Source: Bacillota bacterium
GTDB taxonomy: Bacteria; Bacillota; Clostridia; Lachnospirales; Anaerotignaceae
Assembly: GCA_030526765.1 (NCBI GenBank)
Contig: JAUNCB010000072.1
Location: 1-5,933, forward strand
Length of the DNA: 5,933 nucleotides
Direction: 5' to 3'
In this document: positions 1 to 5,933 of the stretch, piece after piece
Position numbering within the stretch: position 1 is the stretch's first letter
How the letters are laid out: every line of letters starts with the position of its first letter
The notes under the pieces: generated by a model
Database searches by the model: none
What the model was told of the DNA's origin: nothing
What the model saw: the letters and a program-made list of their open reading frames with translations, nothing else
Position numbers and translations under genes: made by a program

Positions 1-2
1 TG

Positions 3-3000
3 GCATCTCCCGAAAAAATCCATGAATGGTCCAGAGGGGAAGTTAAAAAACCTGAGACGATCAACTATAGAACACTGAAACCTGAAAAGGACGGTCTGTT
101 CTGCGAAAGAATTTTCGGGCCCACAAAAGACTGGGAATGTCATTGTGGTAAATATAAAAGAATCCGTTACAAAGGCGTTGTCTGCGATCGCTGCGGCGTT
201 GAAGTAACAAAGGCAAAGGTAAGAAGAGAAAGAATGGGTCACATTGAACTGGCTGCACCCGTTTCCCATATCTGGTATTTCAAGGGGATTCCCTCCAGAA
301 TGGGTCTGATCCTTTCCATGAGCCCCAGAGCGCTGGAAAAGGTTCTGTACTTTGCTTCCTATGTTGTACTGGATGCCGGCGATACAGAGCTGCAGTACAA
401 ACAGCTTCTGACAGAAAGAGAATACAGAGAAGCATATGATAAATACGGCGCAAGATTTGAAGCGGCAATGGGCGCAGAAGCGATCAAAAAGCTGCTGATG
501 GATATCGATCTGGAAAAGGAATCCGTAGAGCTGAAAGCACAGCTGAAGGATACTGCAGGTCAGAAGCGTGTTCGTATTATCAAAAAGCTGGAAGTAATTG
601 AAAGCTTCCGTCTGTCCGGCAATAAGCCTGAATGGATGATTCTGGATGCGATCCCGGTTATCCCTCCCGATATCCGTCCTATGGTTCAGCTGGATGGCGG
701 CAGATTTGCAACCAGTGACCTGAACGATCTGTACAGAAGGGTAATCAACAGAAACAACCGTCTGAAAAGACTGCTGGATCTGGGTGCCCCCGATATTATC
801 GTAAGAAATGAAAAGAGAATGCTGCAGGAAGCAGTTGACGCACTGATCGACAACGGCAGAAGAGGAAGACCTGTAACAGGTCCGGGATCCAGACCTCTGA
901 AATCCCTGTCCGACATGCTGAAAGGTAAGCAGGGCCGTTTCAGACAGAACCTGCTGGGTAAACGTGTTGACTACTCCGGCCGTTCCGTAATCGTAGTAGG
1001 TCCCGAACTGAAAATTTACCAGTGCGGTCTTCCTAAGGAAATGGCGATCGAACTGTTCAAGCCCTTCGTAATGAAGAAACTGGTGGAAGATGGTCTGGCA
1101 CATAACATCAAATCCGCTAAGAGAATGGTGGAAAGACTGCAGACAGAAGTATGGGATATTCTGGAAGAGGTTATCAGAGAGCATCCTGTTATGCTGAACC
1201 GTGCGCCGACACTGCACAGACTGGGTATTCAGGCGTTTGAACCCGTTCTGGTAGAAGGCCGTGCGATCAAACTGCATCCACTGGTATGTACAGCGTATAA
1301 CGCCGACTTTGACGGTGACCAGATGGCGGTACACGTTCCTCTGAGTGTGGAAGCACAGGCGGAATGTCGTTTCCTGCTGCTGTCCCCCAACAACCTGCTG
1401 AAACCCTCCGATGGTGCGCCTGTAACAGTACCCTCTCAGGATATGATCCTGGGTATGTACTACCTGACACTGGAAAGAGAAGACCTGAATGAAACTTATG
1501 AAGCAGATCTGCTGGATGCAGAAGGCAACGTGATCAGAAGAGCAGGGGATATCATCATCAAGACATTCAAAGATGAAAAAGAGGCAATGCTGGCTTATGA
1601 TAACCATCAGGTTTACCTGCATGAAGTGATCAAAGTAAGAAGAACCATGGAATTCGATGGCGTGACCGAATCCAGAATGGTAAAAACAACAGTAGGCCGC
1701 ATCATCTTTAACGAAGCGATTCCCCAGAATCTGGGCTATGTAGACAGAACAGATGCGGAAACAAAATTCAATTATGAAGTTGACTTCCTGGTAGACAAGA
1801 AGGCTATCGGTAAGATCATCAATAAATGTATCAACCGCTGCGGTGCAACAGAAACAGCAGCAGTTCTGGATAAGATCAAATCTCTGGGTTACAAATTCTC
1901 CACCAGAGCGGCTATGACAGTATCCGTATCCGATATGGAAATTCCTAAGGAAAAGGTGGAATATCTGGCAGAGGCAGAAGAAATGGTTGATATGATCACA
2001 AGAAAATATCGCCATGGTCTGATGACAGATGAAGAACGTCACCAGAAGGTTATCGAAGCATGGAACGTTGCCGATGATAAGATCACAGCGGCACTGCTGG
2101 CAGGTCTGGGTAAATATAACAACATTTATATGATGGCAAACTCCGGTGCCCGTGGTTCCAACAGACAGATCAAACAGCTGGCAGGTATGCGTGGTCTGAT
2201 GGCATCCCCCAACGGCGGCATCATCGAGCTGCCCATCAAAGCGAACTTCCGTGAAGGTCTGTCCGTACTGGAATATTTCATTTCCGCTCACGGTGCGCGT
2301 AAAGGTCTGACAGATACAGCGCTGAAGACAGCCGACTCCGGTTACCTGACCCGTCGTCTGGTAGACGTATCCCAGGAAATTATCGTAAGAGAATGGGATT
2401 GCTGTGACGGCAGAGATATTGAAACACCCTGCATGGAAATTGCTGCCTTCATGGACGGCAATGAAGTGATCGAAGGTCTGGCGGATCGTATCCGCGGCAG
2501 ATGGTCTGCTTACGATATCATCCATCCCGAAACAGGTGAGATCCTTGTTCCTGCTGATACCATGATCACAGTGGATCAGTCTGAAGCAGTGGAAAAAGCA
2601 GGCGTGAAGAAGGTATGGATCAGAACCGTTCTGACATGCCGTTCCGAAGTAGGTATCTGTGCAAAATGCTACGGTGCAAACATGGCTTCCGGCAGATATG
2701 TAAGAATCGGTGAATCCGTAGGTATCATCGCAGCACAGTCCATCGGTGAACCCGGTACACAGCTGACTATGCGTACCTTCCACACAGGCGGTATCGCCGG
2801 CGATGACATCACACAGGGTCTTCCTCGTGTCGAAGAACTGTTTGAAGCAAGAAAACCCAAGGGTCTTGCGATCATTGCGGAATTTGGCGGCAGAGTTACA
2901 CTGAGCGATACAAAGAAAAAGCGCGAAGTGATCATTACAAATATGGAAACAGGCGAAACAAAGGATTATCTGATTCCTTACGGTTCCAGAATCAAAGTAT

Positions 3001-3605
3001 ATGACGGTGATGTGATCGAAGCCGGTGATGAAATCACAGAAGGTAGCGTGAACCCTCACGATATCCTGAAGATCAAAGGCCTGAGAGGCGTTCAGGACTA
3101 TATGATCCAGGAAGTACAGCGTGTATACCGTCTGCAGGGTGTAGAAATCAGTGACAAGCATATCGAAGTTATCGTTCGTCAGATGCTGAAACGCGTTAAG
3201 ATCGAAGAAAACGGCGATACAGATTTCCTGCCCGGCTCTCTGGTTGACTGGCTGACCTTTGAAAACACAAATGCAGCGATGGAAGCAGAAGGCAAAGAGC
3301 CTGCAAAGGGTACCAGAGTACTGCAGGGTATCACAAAGGCATCCCTGGCTACAGATTCCTTCCTGTCCGCAGCTTCCTTCCAGGAAACAACAAGAGTTCT
3401 GACAGAAGCTGCCATCAAGGGCAAGATCGATCCACTGATCGGCCTGAAGGAAAATGTATGTATCGGTAAGCTGATTCCTGCCGGTACCGGTATGACAAGA
3501 TACAGAAACATTGACATCGTGGCAGAAGGTCAGGAGGAAGCAGTGACGGAAGAAGCGGCACCTGCAGAAGAAGAAATCCTGATCGATGAGGATGAAATGA
3601 TCTGA
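3..3605 (+). CDS. rpoC: DNA-directed RNA polymerase subunit beta' (5'-partial)
   Basis: This is the catalytic beta' subunit of RNA polymerase, which with beta forms the active-site cleft. The frame is open from position 3 and reads [14 protein letters not shown], typical of the family a little after its N-terminus, so probably 13-20 residues lie off the left edge; 1200 are visible. In visible numbering, the N-terminal zinc site is C46, C48, C61 and C64. The coiled coil that contacts sigma is around 239-290 and [11 protein letters not shown] is at 317-327. The Mg-binding NADFDGDQ is at 433-440, with D435, D437 and D439. The bridge helix is around 755-792, the second zinc site is probably C800, C879, C886 and C889, and the trigger loop includes M923 and H927. 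There is no large insertion of the proteobacterial kind in the trigger loop. The last 26 residues form an acidic tail with 12 Asp/Glu. The stop is a tandem TGA-TAA. The ATG at 234 is internal, because conserved sequence continues upstream of it. rpoB is expected just upstream. Confidence 0.98.
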   Translation, partial: ASPEKIHEWSRGEVKKPETINYRTLKPEKDGLFCERIFGPTKDWECHCGKYKRIRYKGVVCDRCGVEVTKAKVRRERMGHIELAAPVSHIWYFKGIPSRMGLILSMSPRALEKVLYFASYVVLDAGDTELQYKQLLTEREYREAYDKYGARFEAAMGAEAIKKLLMDIDLEKESVELKAQLKDTAGQKRVRIIKKLEVIESFRLSGNKPEWMILDAIPVIPPDIRPMVQLDGGRFATSDLNDLYRRVINRNNRLKRLLDLGAPDIIVRNEKRMLQEAVDALIDNGRRGRPVTGPGSRPLKSLSDMLKGKQGRFRQNLLGKRVDYSGRSVIVVGPELKIYQCGLPKEMAIELFKPFVMKKLVEDGLAHNIKSAKRMVERLQTEVWDILEEVIREHPVMLNRAPTLHRLGIQAFEPVLVEGRAIKLHPLVCTAYNADFDGDQMAVHVPLSVEAQAECRFLLLSPNNLLKPSDGAPVTVPSQDMILGMYYLTLEREDLNETYEADLLDAEGNVIRRAGDIIIKTFKDEKEAMLAYDNHQVYLHEVIKVRRTMEFDGVTESRMVKTTVGRIIFNEAIPQNLGYVDRTDAETKFNYEVDFLVDKKAIGKIINKCINRCGATETAAVLDKIKSLGYKFSTRAAMTVSVSDMEIPKEKVEYLAEAEEMVDMITRKYRHGLMTDEERHQKVIEAWNVADDKITAALLAGLGKYNNIYMMANSGARGSNRQIKQLAGMRGLMASPNGGIIELPIKANFREGLSVLEYFISAHGARKGLTDTALKTADSGYLTRRLVDVSQEIIVREWDCCDGRDIETPCMEIAAFMDGNEVIEGLADRIRGRWSAYDIIHPETGEILVPADTMITVDQSEAVEKAGVKKVWIRTVLTCRSEVGICAKCYGANMASGRYVRIGESVGIIAAQSIGEPGTQLTMRTFHTGGIAGDDITQGLPRVEELFEARKPKGLAIIAEFGGRVTLSDTKKKREVIITNMETGETKDYLIPYGSRIKVYDGDVIEAGDEITEGSVNPHDILKIKGLRGVQDYMIQEVQRVYRLQGVEISDKHIEVIVRQMLKRVKIEENGDTDFLPGSLVDWLTFENTNAAMEAEGKEPAKGTRVLQGITKASLATDSFLSAASFQETTRVLTEAAIKGKIDPLIGLKENVCIGKLIPAGTGMTRYRNIDIVAEGQEEAVTEEAAPAEEEILIDEDEMI

Positions 3606-3637
3606 TAAAGTCCTTCCTAATAATAAAGAAGGAAAAG

Positions 3638-3688
3638 CATGAAAAAGGAGCAGCCATGGACCAAAAGGTCTGTGGCTGTTTTTTCATG
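3638..3688 (+). terminator. Intrinsic terminator after rpoC
   Basis: The core hairpin has 12-nt arms, CAGCCATGGACC (3651-3662) and GGTCTGTGGCTG (3667-3678), which pair throughout with two G-U wobbles around an AAAA loop. Six T follow at 3679-3684. This is a classic Rho-independent terminator 45 bases after the rpoC stop and it should end most rpoBC transcripts. The flanks CATGAAAAA (3638-3646) and TTTTTTCATG (3679-3688) are also complementary, so the stem could extend past a GGAG bulge. The A-tract might give weak activity on the other strand, but it is 4 bases from the core stem and no gene converges here. Confidence 0.93.
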
Positions 3689-3772
3689 GGGCTGTGAAAA
3701 GGGGATCAGCGACAAAAATCTTTCTTTTCGGGACGAGTGTTTTTCGAGGAAAGACAGTGTGAAAAAGTGGGG
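3689..3772. other. Non-coding stretch between terminator and str promoter
   Basis: No credible gene was seen between the rpoC terminator and the str promoter region. The gap holds no ORF resembling the L7Ae-like protein (YbxF) found between rpoC and rpsL in Bacillus subtilis. A loose inverted repeat is present (TCTTTC at 3719-3724, GAAAGA at 3749-3754, extendable by wobble pairs), but the arms are low-complexity and it may be chance. Confidence 0.5.
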
Positions 3773-3799
3773 AAAAAACCTGTAAAATCAAAGAAAAAT
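3773..3799 (+). promoter_or_regulatory. Putative UP element (A-tracts) upstream of str promoter
   Basis: Phased A-runs (AAAAAA at 3773-3778, AAAA at 3784-3787, AAAAA at 3794-3798) lie directly upstream of the -35 box, about where the RNA polymerase alpha C-terminal domains contact strong ribosomal promoters. The match is by composition and position only. The region overlaps the left arm of the dyad at 3784-3816. Confidence 0.5.
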
Positions 3800-3816
3800 C
3801 CTTGACTTTTGATTTT
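3784..3816. repeat. 9-bp perfect inverted repeat spanning the -35 box
   Basis: AAAATCAAA (3784-3792) and TTTGATTTT (3808-3816) are perfect reverse complements separated by 15 bases. The interval contains the whole -35 hexamer, and the right arm lies in the promoter spacer. This is where a repressor operator could sit. The arms are A/T-rich, so a chance match is quite possible; no known operator is recognised. Confidence 0.4.
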
Positions 3817-3830
3817 GTCGATGATAATAT
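3802..3830 (+). promoter_or_regulatory. Sigma-A promoter of the str operon (rpsL-rpsG-fusA)
   Basis: The -35 box is TTGACT (3802-3807), the spacer is exactly 17 bases, and the -10 box is TAATAT (3825-3830). Each hexamer differs from consensus at one base. Transcription should start near 3836-3838, giving a leader of about 100 nt before rpsL. Its place between the rpoC terminator and rpsL makes str a separately transcribed unit. No other equally good promoter was found in the rpsL-rpsG or rpsG-fusA gaps. Confidence 0.9.
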
Positions 3831-3839
3831 TTTCTAGTG

Positions 3840-3880
3840 TCCGGCTTCAGGGGCTTTTCTAAGCGAGTCCGTGAGGCGGA
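3840..3880 (+). promoter_or_regulatory. Long imperfect hairpin at the 5' end of the rpsL leader
   Basis: The first 40 or so nucleotides of the predicted transcript can fold into one long stem. TCCG (3840-3843) pairs with CGGA (3877-3880); after a bulged G3844, CTTC (3845-3848) pairs with GAGG (3873-3876). After a small internal loop, GGG (3850-3852) pairs with TCC (3868-3870), and after a GAG bulge GCTT (3853-3856) pairs with AAGC (3861-3864), closing a TTCT loop. That is 15 pairs, including two G-U. It may protect the mRNA end or bind a ribosomal protein. It does not include the ribosome binding site and no known leader family is recognised. Confidence 0.45.
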
Positions 3881-3923
3881 AACAATGAAAGAATGATTGC
3901 AATTTGCAGATGTATTATTTTAT

Positions 3924-3930
3924 AAGGAGG
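3924..3930 (+). promoter_or_regulatory. Ribosome binding site of rpsL
   Basis: AAGGAGG ends 8 bases before the ATG at 3939. It settles the start in favour of this ATG over in-frame TTG at 3897, which would add 14 non-conserved residues. rpsG and fusA use the same motif and spacing. Confidence 0.92.
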
Positions 3931-3938
3931 TGCAGTTA

Positions 3939-4361
3939 ATGCCTACATTTAACCAGTTAGTAAGAAAAGGCAGAAAAACTGTTGAGAAAAAATCTACAGC
4001 ACCCGCTCTGCAGAAAGGTCTGAACTCCCTGCAGAAAAAAGCTACAGACGTATCCTCTCCTCAGAAAAGAGGCGTTTGTACAGCGGTAAAAACTTCCACA
4101 CCTAAGAAGCCTAACTCTGCTCTGAGAAAAATTGCCAGAGTTCGTCTGTCCAACGGTATCGAAGTTACAGCATATATCCCCGGTGAAGGCCACAACCTGC
4201 AGGAACACTCTGTTGTTCTGATCAGAGGTGGTAGAGTAAAAGACCTTCCCGGTGTACGTTACCACATCGTTAGAGGTACTCTGGATACAGCTGGTGTAGC
4301 AAACAGAATGCAGGCTCGTTCCAAATACGGCGCAAAACGTCCTAAAGCAGCTAAGAAGTAA
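3939..4361 (+). CDS. rpsL: 30S ribosomal protein S12
   Basis: S12 sits at the decoding centre of the small subunit and affects the accuracy of tRNA selection. The 140-residue product begins [12 protein letters not shown] and carries the family core PQKRGVCT (41-48), [11 protein letters not shown] (54-64), [22 protein letters not shown] (84-105) and RSKYG near the end. Compared with the 124-residue E. coli protein it has an extra segment of about 13 residues before PQKRG, normal for low-GC Gram-positives. K56 and K101, equivalent to E. coli K43 and K88 (Met counted) where streptomycin-resistance changes occur, are wild type; so is D102, the residue methylthiolated in E. coli. A49 replaces the usual Arg of CTRV, a variant I associate with Lachnospiraceae-type S12. 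It is the first gene of the str operon, with its own promoter. Confidence 0.98.
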   Translation: MPTFNQLVRKGRKTVEKKSTAPALQKGLNSLQKKATDVSSPQKRGVCTAVKTSTPKKPNSALRKIARVRLSNGIEVTAYIPGEGHNLQEHSVVLIRGGRVKDLPGVRYHIVRGTLDTAGVANRMQARSKYGAKRPKAAKK

Positions 4362-4410
4362 TTCTCTGCGGAACGAAGCAAGTTAACACAACACAAAGAC
4401 ATTATTGGAA

Positions 4411-4478
4411 ATGCCTTATATAGATCAATACAATCTGCGATTGCTTAGACGAGATATACGTTGACGAAGATAAGGCAT
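4411..4478 (+). promoter_or_regulatory. Stem-loop in the rpsL-rpsG spacer
   Basis: ATGCCTTAT (4411-4419) and ATAAGGCAT (4470-4478) are perfect 9-bp complements. Inside them, after a 5-by-5 internal loop, TCAAT (4425-4429) can pair with GTTGA (4460-4464), and CAATC (4431-4435) with GATTG (4439-4443) around a TGC loop. Nested pairing of this kind favours a real RNA structure. It lies in the 182-base gap where, in E. coli, S7 binds the rpsL-rpsG intercistronic mRNA to repress translation. A comparable role here is inference. No T-run follows, so it is not a terminator. Confidence 0.5.
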
Positions 4479-4483
4479 GAAAA

Positions 4484-4501
4484 CACGGCACAAGAGCCGT
4501 G
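4484..4501 (+). promoter_or_regulatory. Hairpin upstream of rpsG
   Basis: CACGGC (4484-4489) and GCCGTG (4496-4501) form a perfect 6-bp GC-rich stem around ACAAGA. It begins 5 bases after the larger stem-loop at 4411-4478. No T-run follows directly (TTTTT begins 15 bases later), so termination is unlikely. A weaker hairpin follows: GAATA (4511-4515) and TATTC (4521-4525), just before the ribosome binding site. Confidence 0.5.
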
Positions 4502-4528
4502 AAGTACCGAGAATAGTTTTTATTCATC

Positions 4529-4535
4529 AAGGAGG
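4529..4535 (+). promoter_or_regulatory. Ribosome binding site of rpsG
   Basis: AAGGAGG ends 8 bases before the GTG at 4544 and supports that codon as the start. A 5-bp hairpin (4511-4525) ends only 3 bases upstream. Confidence 0.92.
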
Positions 4536-4543
4536 GAAGAATC

Positions 4544-5014
4544 GTGCCTAGAAAAGGACATGTAGCAAAAAGAGAGGTCTTGGCCGATCCTATTTACAAC
4601 AGCAAGCTGGTGACAAAGCTGATCAACAGCATCATGCTGGACGGTAAAAAAGGTGTAGCTGAAAAGATCGTTTACGGTGCATTTGATAAAGTAGCAGAAA
4701 AAACAGGTAAAAACGCTCTGGAAGCTTTCGAAGAAGCTCTGGGTAATGTAATGCCTGTACTGGAAGTTAAAGCACGCCGTGTTGGTGGTGCAACATACCA
4801 GGTTCCCATGGAAATCAGACCTGAAAGAAGACAGACACTGGGTCTGAGATGGATCACACTGTATTCCAGAAAACGTGGCGAAAAAACAATGGTAGATCGT
4901 CTGGCAGGCGAAATCCTGGATGCTCTGAACAACGCCGGCGGCGCTTGCAAGAGAAAAGACGAAATGCACAAAATGGCAGAAGCAAACAAAGCTTTCTCCC
5001 ATTTCAAATGGTAA
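4544..5014 (+). CDS. rpsG: 30S ribosomal protein S7
   Basis: S7 is a primary binder of the 3' major domain of 16S rRNA. It starts assembly of the small-subunit head and lies near the E site and mRNA exit. The product has 156 residues, the usual bacterial length. It begins [11 protein letters not shown] and has the conserved internal block [20 protein letters not shown] followed by TLGLRW, and it ends with the family signature [16 protein letters not shown]. The start is GTG, fixed by a strong ribosome binding site and by the conserved N-terminus. It is the second str gene, 182 bases after rpsL, which makes direct translational coupling to rpsL by overlap impossible. In E. coli S7 is the autoregulator of this operon, which makes the structured spacer upstream a natural candidate control site. 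Confidence 0.98.
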   Translation: MPRKGHVAKREVLADPIYNSKLVTKLINSIMLDGKKGVAEKIVYGAFDKVAEKTGKNALEAFEEALGNVMPVLEVKARRVGGATYQVPMEIRPERRQTLGLRWITLYSRKRGEKTMVDRLAGEILDALNNAGGACKRKDEMHKMAEANKAFSHFKW

Positions 5015-5035
5015 GATTTACGCTTACAAAAATTA

Positions 5036-5071
5036 TCGGCTGCACAGCAGTCGGCTATTGCATATAACCGA
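5036..5071 (+). promoter_or_regulatory. Two overlapping, mutually exclusive hairpins in the rpsG-fusA spacer
   Basis: Hairpin A pairs TCGGCTGC (5036-5043) with GCAGTCGG (5047-5054) around ACA, with two G-U pairs. Hairpin B pairs TCGG (5051-5054) with CCGA (5068-5071) and, past one mismatch, TAT (5056-5058) with ATA (5064-5066). Both use 5051-5054, so they cannot both form fully. A shortened A (CTGC/GCAG, 5040-5050) can stack next to B. Confidence 0.4.
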
Positions 5072-5086
5072 ATGGAAACAGGGAAA

Positions 5087-5117
5087 TATGGAAAGGCTAT
5101 CAAATAGTCTTTCCATA
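5087..5117 (+). promoter_or_regulatory. 14-bp hairpin upstream of fusA
   Basis: The 14-nt arms TATGGAAAGGCTAT (5087-5100) and ATAGTCTTTCCATA (5104-5117) pair along their whole length with one G-U and a CAA loop. It ends 19 bases before the fusA ribosome binding site. It is followed by AACCCGATT, not a T-run, so it does not look like a terminator. Possible roles are an RNA-processing site, mRNA stabilisation or a protein-binding site. Confidence 0.6.
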
Positions 5118-5136
5118 AACCCGATTATGACTAAAA

Positions 5137-5143
5137 AAGGAGG
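5137..5143 (+). promoter_or_regulatory. Ribosome binding site of fusA
   Basis: AAGGAGG ends 8 bases before the GTG at 5152 and is itself preceded by an A-run. It supports the GTG start, which gives the expected EF-G N-terminus. Confidence 0.92.
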
Positions 5144-5151
5144 ATTCCACA

Positions 5152-5933
5152 GTGGCAAACAGAGAATACCCTCTGGAAAGAACCAGAAATATTGGTATCA
5201 TGGCGCACATCGATGCTGGTAAGACAACTCTGACTGAACGTATTCTGTTCTACACAGGCCGTAACTACAAAATCGGTGACACACACGAAGGTACAGCTAC
5301 AATGGACTGGATGGAGCATGAACAGGAAAGAGGTATCACAATCACATCCGCTGCGACAACATGTCATTGGAACGACAATAGAATCAACATTATCGATACA
5401 CCCGGTCACGTTGACTTCACAGTAGAAGTAGAACGTTCCCTGCGTGTACTGGACGGCGCTGTTTGCGTACTGGACGCAAAGGGCGGTGTAGAACCTCAGA
5501 CAGAAACAGTTTGGAGACAGGCTGATAACTACAAAGTACCCCGTATGATCTTCGTTAACAAAATGGACATCATGGGTGCTGACTTCTTCGGTTCCATGAA
5601 ATCCATCGTAGACAGACTGGGCTGCCATCCCGTAGCAGTTACTCTGCCTATCGGTGCTGAAAGCGATTTCAAAGGCATCATCGACCTGATGAAGATGAAA
5701 GCTTACTACTATGAAAACGCTACAGGTACAGAAGTAGATGAAGAAGATATCCCTGCAGACTACATGGATCAGGCTGAAGAATACAGAGCGATCATGGTAG
5801 AAACAATCGCAGAAACAGATGAAGAACTGATGGAAAAATTCTTCGCAGAAGAAGAAATTTCCGAAGAAGAACTGAAAGCTGCTCTGCGTAAAGCATGCAT
5901 CAACTGTGAACTGATGCCCGTAATGTGCGGTTC
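5152..5933 (+). CDS. fusA: Elongation factor G (3'-partial)
   Basis: EF-G is the translational GTPase that drives tRNA and mRNA translocation and, with ribosome recycling factor, splits ribosomes after termination. The visible 260 residues, from an expected 690-700, cover the G domain and its G' region. The start GTG gives [21 protein letters not shown] (Met in vivo). GTPase motifs are G1 AHIDAGKT (18-25), switch I ending ERGITI with T63, G3 DTPGH (82-86) and G4 NKMD (136-139). The segment [17 protein letters not shown] (108-124) is family-typical. An acidic stretch around 223-240 belongs to the G' part. The reading frame is intact to the right edge, so the gene simply runs off the window. 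It lies 137 bases after rpsG; tuf would be the usual next gene but is not seen. Confidence 0.98.
   Translation, partial: MANREYPLERTRNIGIMAHIDAGKTTLTERILFYTGRNYKIGDTHEGTATMDWMEHEQERGITITSAATTCHWNDNRINIIDTPGHVDFTVEVERSLRVLDGAVCVLDAKGGVEPQTETVWRQADNYKVPRMIFVNKMDIMGADFFGSMKSIVDRLGCHPVAVTLPIGAESDFKGIIDLMKMKAYYYENATGTEVDEEDIPADYMDQAEEYRAIMVETIAETDEELMEKFFAEEEISEEELKAALRKACINCELMPVMCG

Noticed and set aside
234..3605. rpoC starting at the ATG at 234
   Set aside because: The same frame is open to position 3 and encodes conserved beta' sequence, including the N-terminal zinc cysteines, so 234 is an internal methionine.
3611..3633. Small hairpin TCCTTC/GAAGGA just after the rpoC stop
   Set aside because: It has a 6-bp stem, an 11-nt loop and no T-run; the real terminator is at 3651-3684.
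61..3687. Several minus-strand ORFs of 60-112 codons opposite rpoC
   Set aside because: They lie antisense to a highly conserved coding frame, have no recognisable domains, and are explained as shadows of biased codon use.
4085..4262. Streptomycin-resistance changes in S12
   Set aside because: K56, K101 and P104, matching the classic E. coli resistance positions, are all wild type.
3897..4361. rpsL starting at TTG 3897 (14 extra residues)
   Set aside because: The extension is non-conserved and would read through the ribosome binding site; ATG 3939 has ideal spacing and gives the canonical S12 N-terminus.
4461..4490. TTGACG as a -35 box for an rpsG promoter
   Set aside because: At 17 bases downstream the sequence is CACGGC, nothing like a -10 box, and TTGACG lies within the stem-loop.
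4849..5067. 72-codon plus-strand ORF overlapping the end of rpsG
   Set aside because: It is an alternative frame within conserved S7 sequence with low-complexity basic composition and no ribosome binding site of note.
3957..5628. Minus-strand ORFs of 102-165 codons opposite rpsL, rpsG and fusA
   Set aside because: They are antisense shadows of strongly biased ribosomal genes, many rich in Phe, Ser and Cys, with no family match.
1..5933. Novel defence, mobile or biosynthetic system
   Set aside because: All coding space is taken by four intact-frame housekeeping genes; there are no CRISPR repeats, transposase remnants, attachment sites or foreign composition.

Overview
This window is a conserved housekeeping segment of a low-GC Gram-positive chromosome. 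All genes are on the + strand: the end of the RNA polymerase operon (rpoC, missing only its first residues), then the start of the str operon (rpsL, rpsG and the first third of fusA). The proteins suggest a Clostridia member, most likely Lachnospirales. S12 has the low-GC-type extra segment of about 13 residues and the variant CTAVKT where most bacteria have CTRV. The genes favour AGA (Arg), ACA (Thr) and CTG (Leu) codons, and EF-G resembles clostridial forms. The assignment rests on remembered family sequences, not a search.

Layout. Positions 3-3605 encode the beta' subunit of RNA polymerase, open at the left edge and ending in a tandem TGA-TAA stop. A strong intrinsic terminator follows at 3651-3684. 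About 120 bases later comes a near-consensus sigma-A promoter (TTGACT, 17 bases, TAATAT), preceded by A-tracts, with a 9-bp dyad spanning its -35 box. The leader of about 100 nt starts with a long imperfect hairpin and leads to rpsL (3939-4361). A 182-base spacer containing several inverted repeats separates rpsL from rpsG (4544-5014, GTG start). A 137-base spacer containing a 14-bp hairpin and other pairings separates rpsG from fusA (5152 to the right edge, GTG start). The three str genes all use AAGGAGG with exactly 8 bases before the start codon.

The genes supply core gene expression: beta' carries the RNA polymerase active-site aspartates, S12 and S7 are small-subunit proteins at the decoding centre and the 3' major domain/head, and EF-G drives translocation. 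A terminator plus a new promoter uncouples str from rpoBC, although some read-through cannot be excluded.

No defence system, mobile element, CRISPR array or tRNA/rRNA gene is visible, and the protein-coding content is ordinary. The parts worth a second look are the non-coding spacers. Each of the three translation units is preceded by potential RNA structure, and the rpsL-rpsG and rpsG-fusA spacers are long for an r-protein operon. They are candidate cis-regulatory leaders, possibly S7 or S12 autoregulation. All pairings were found by eye, without energy calculation or covariation.
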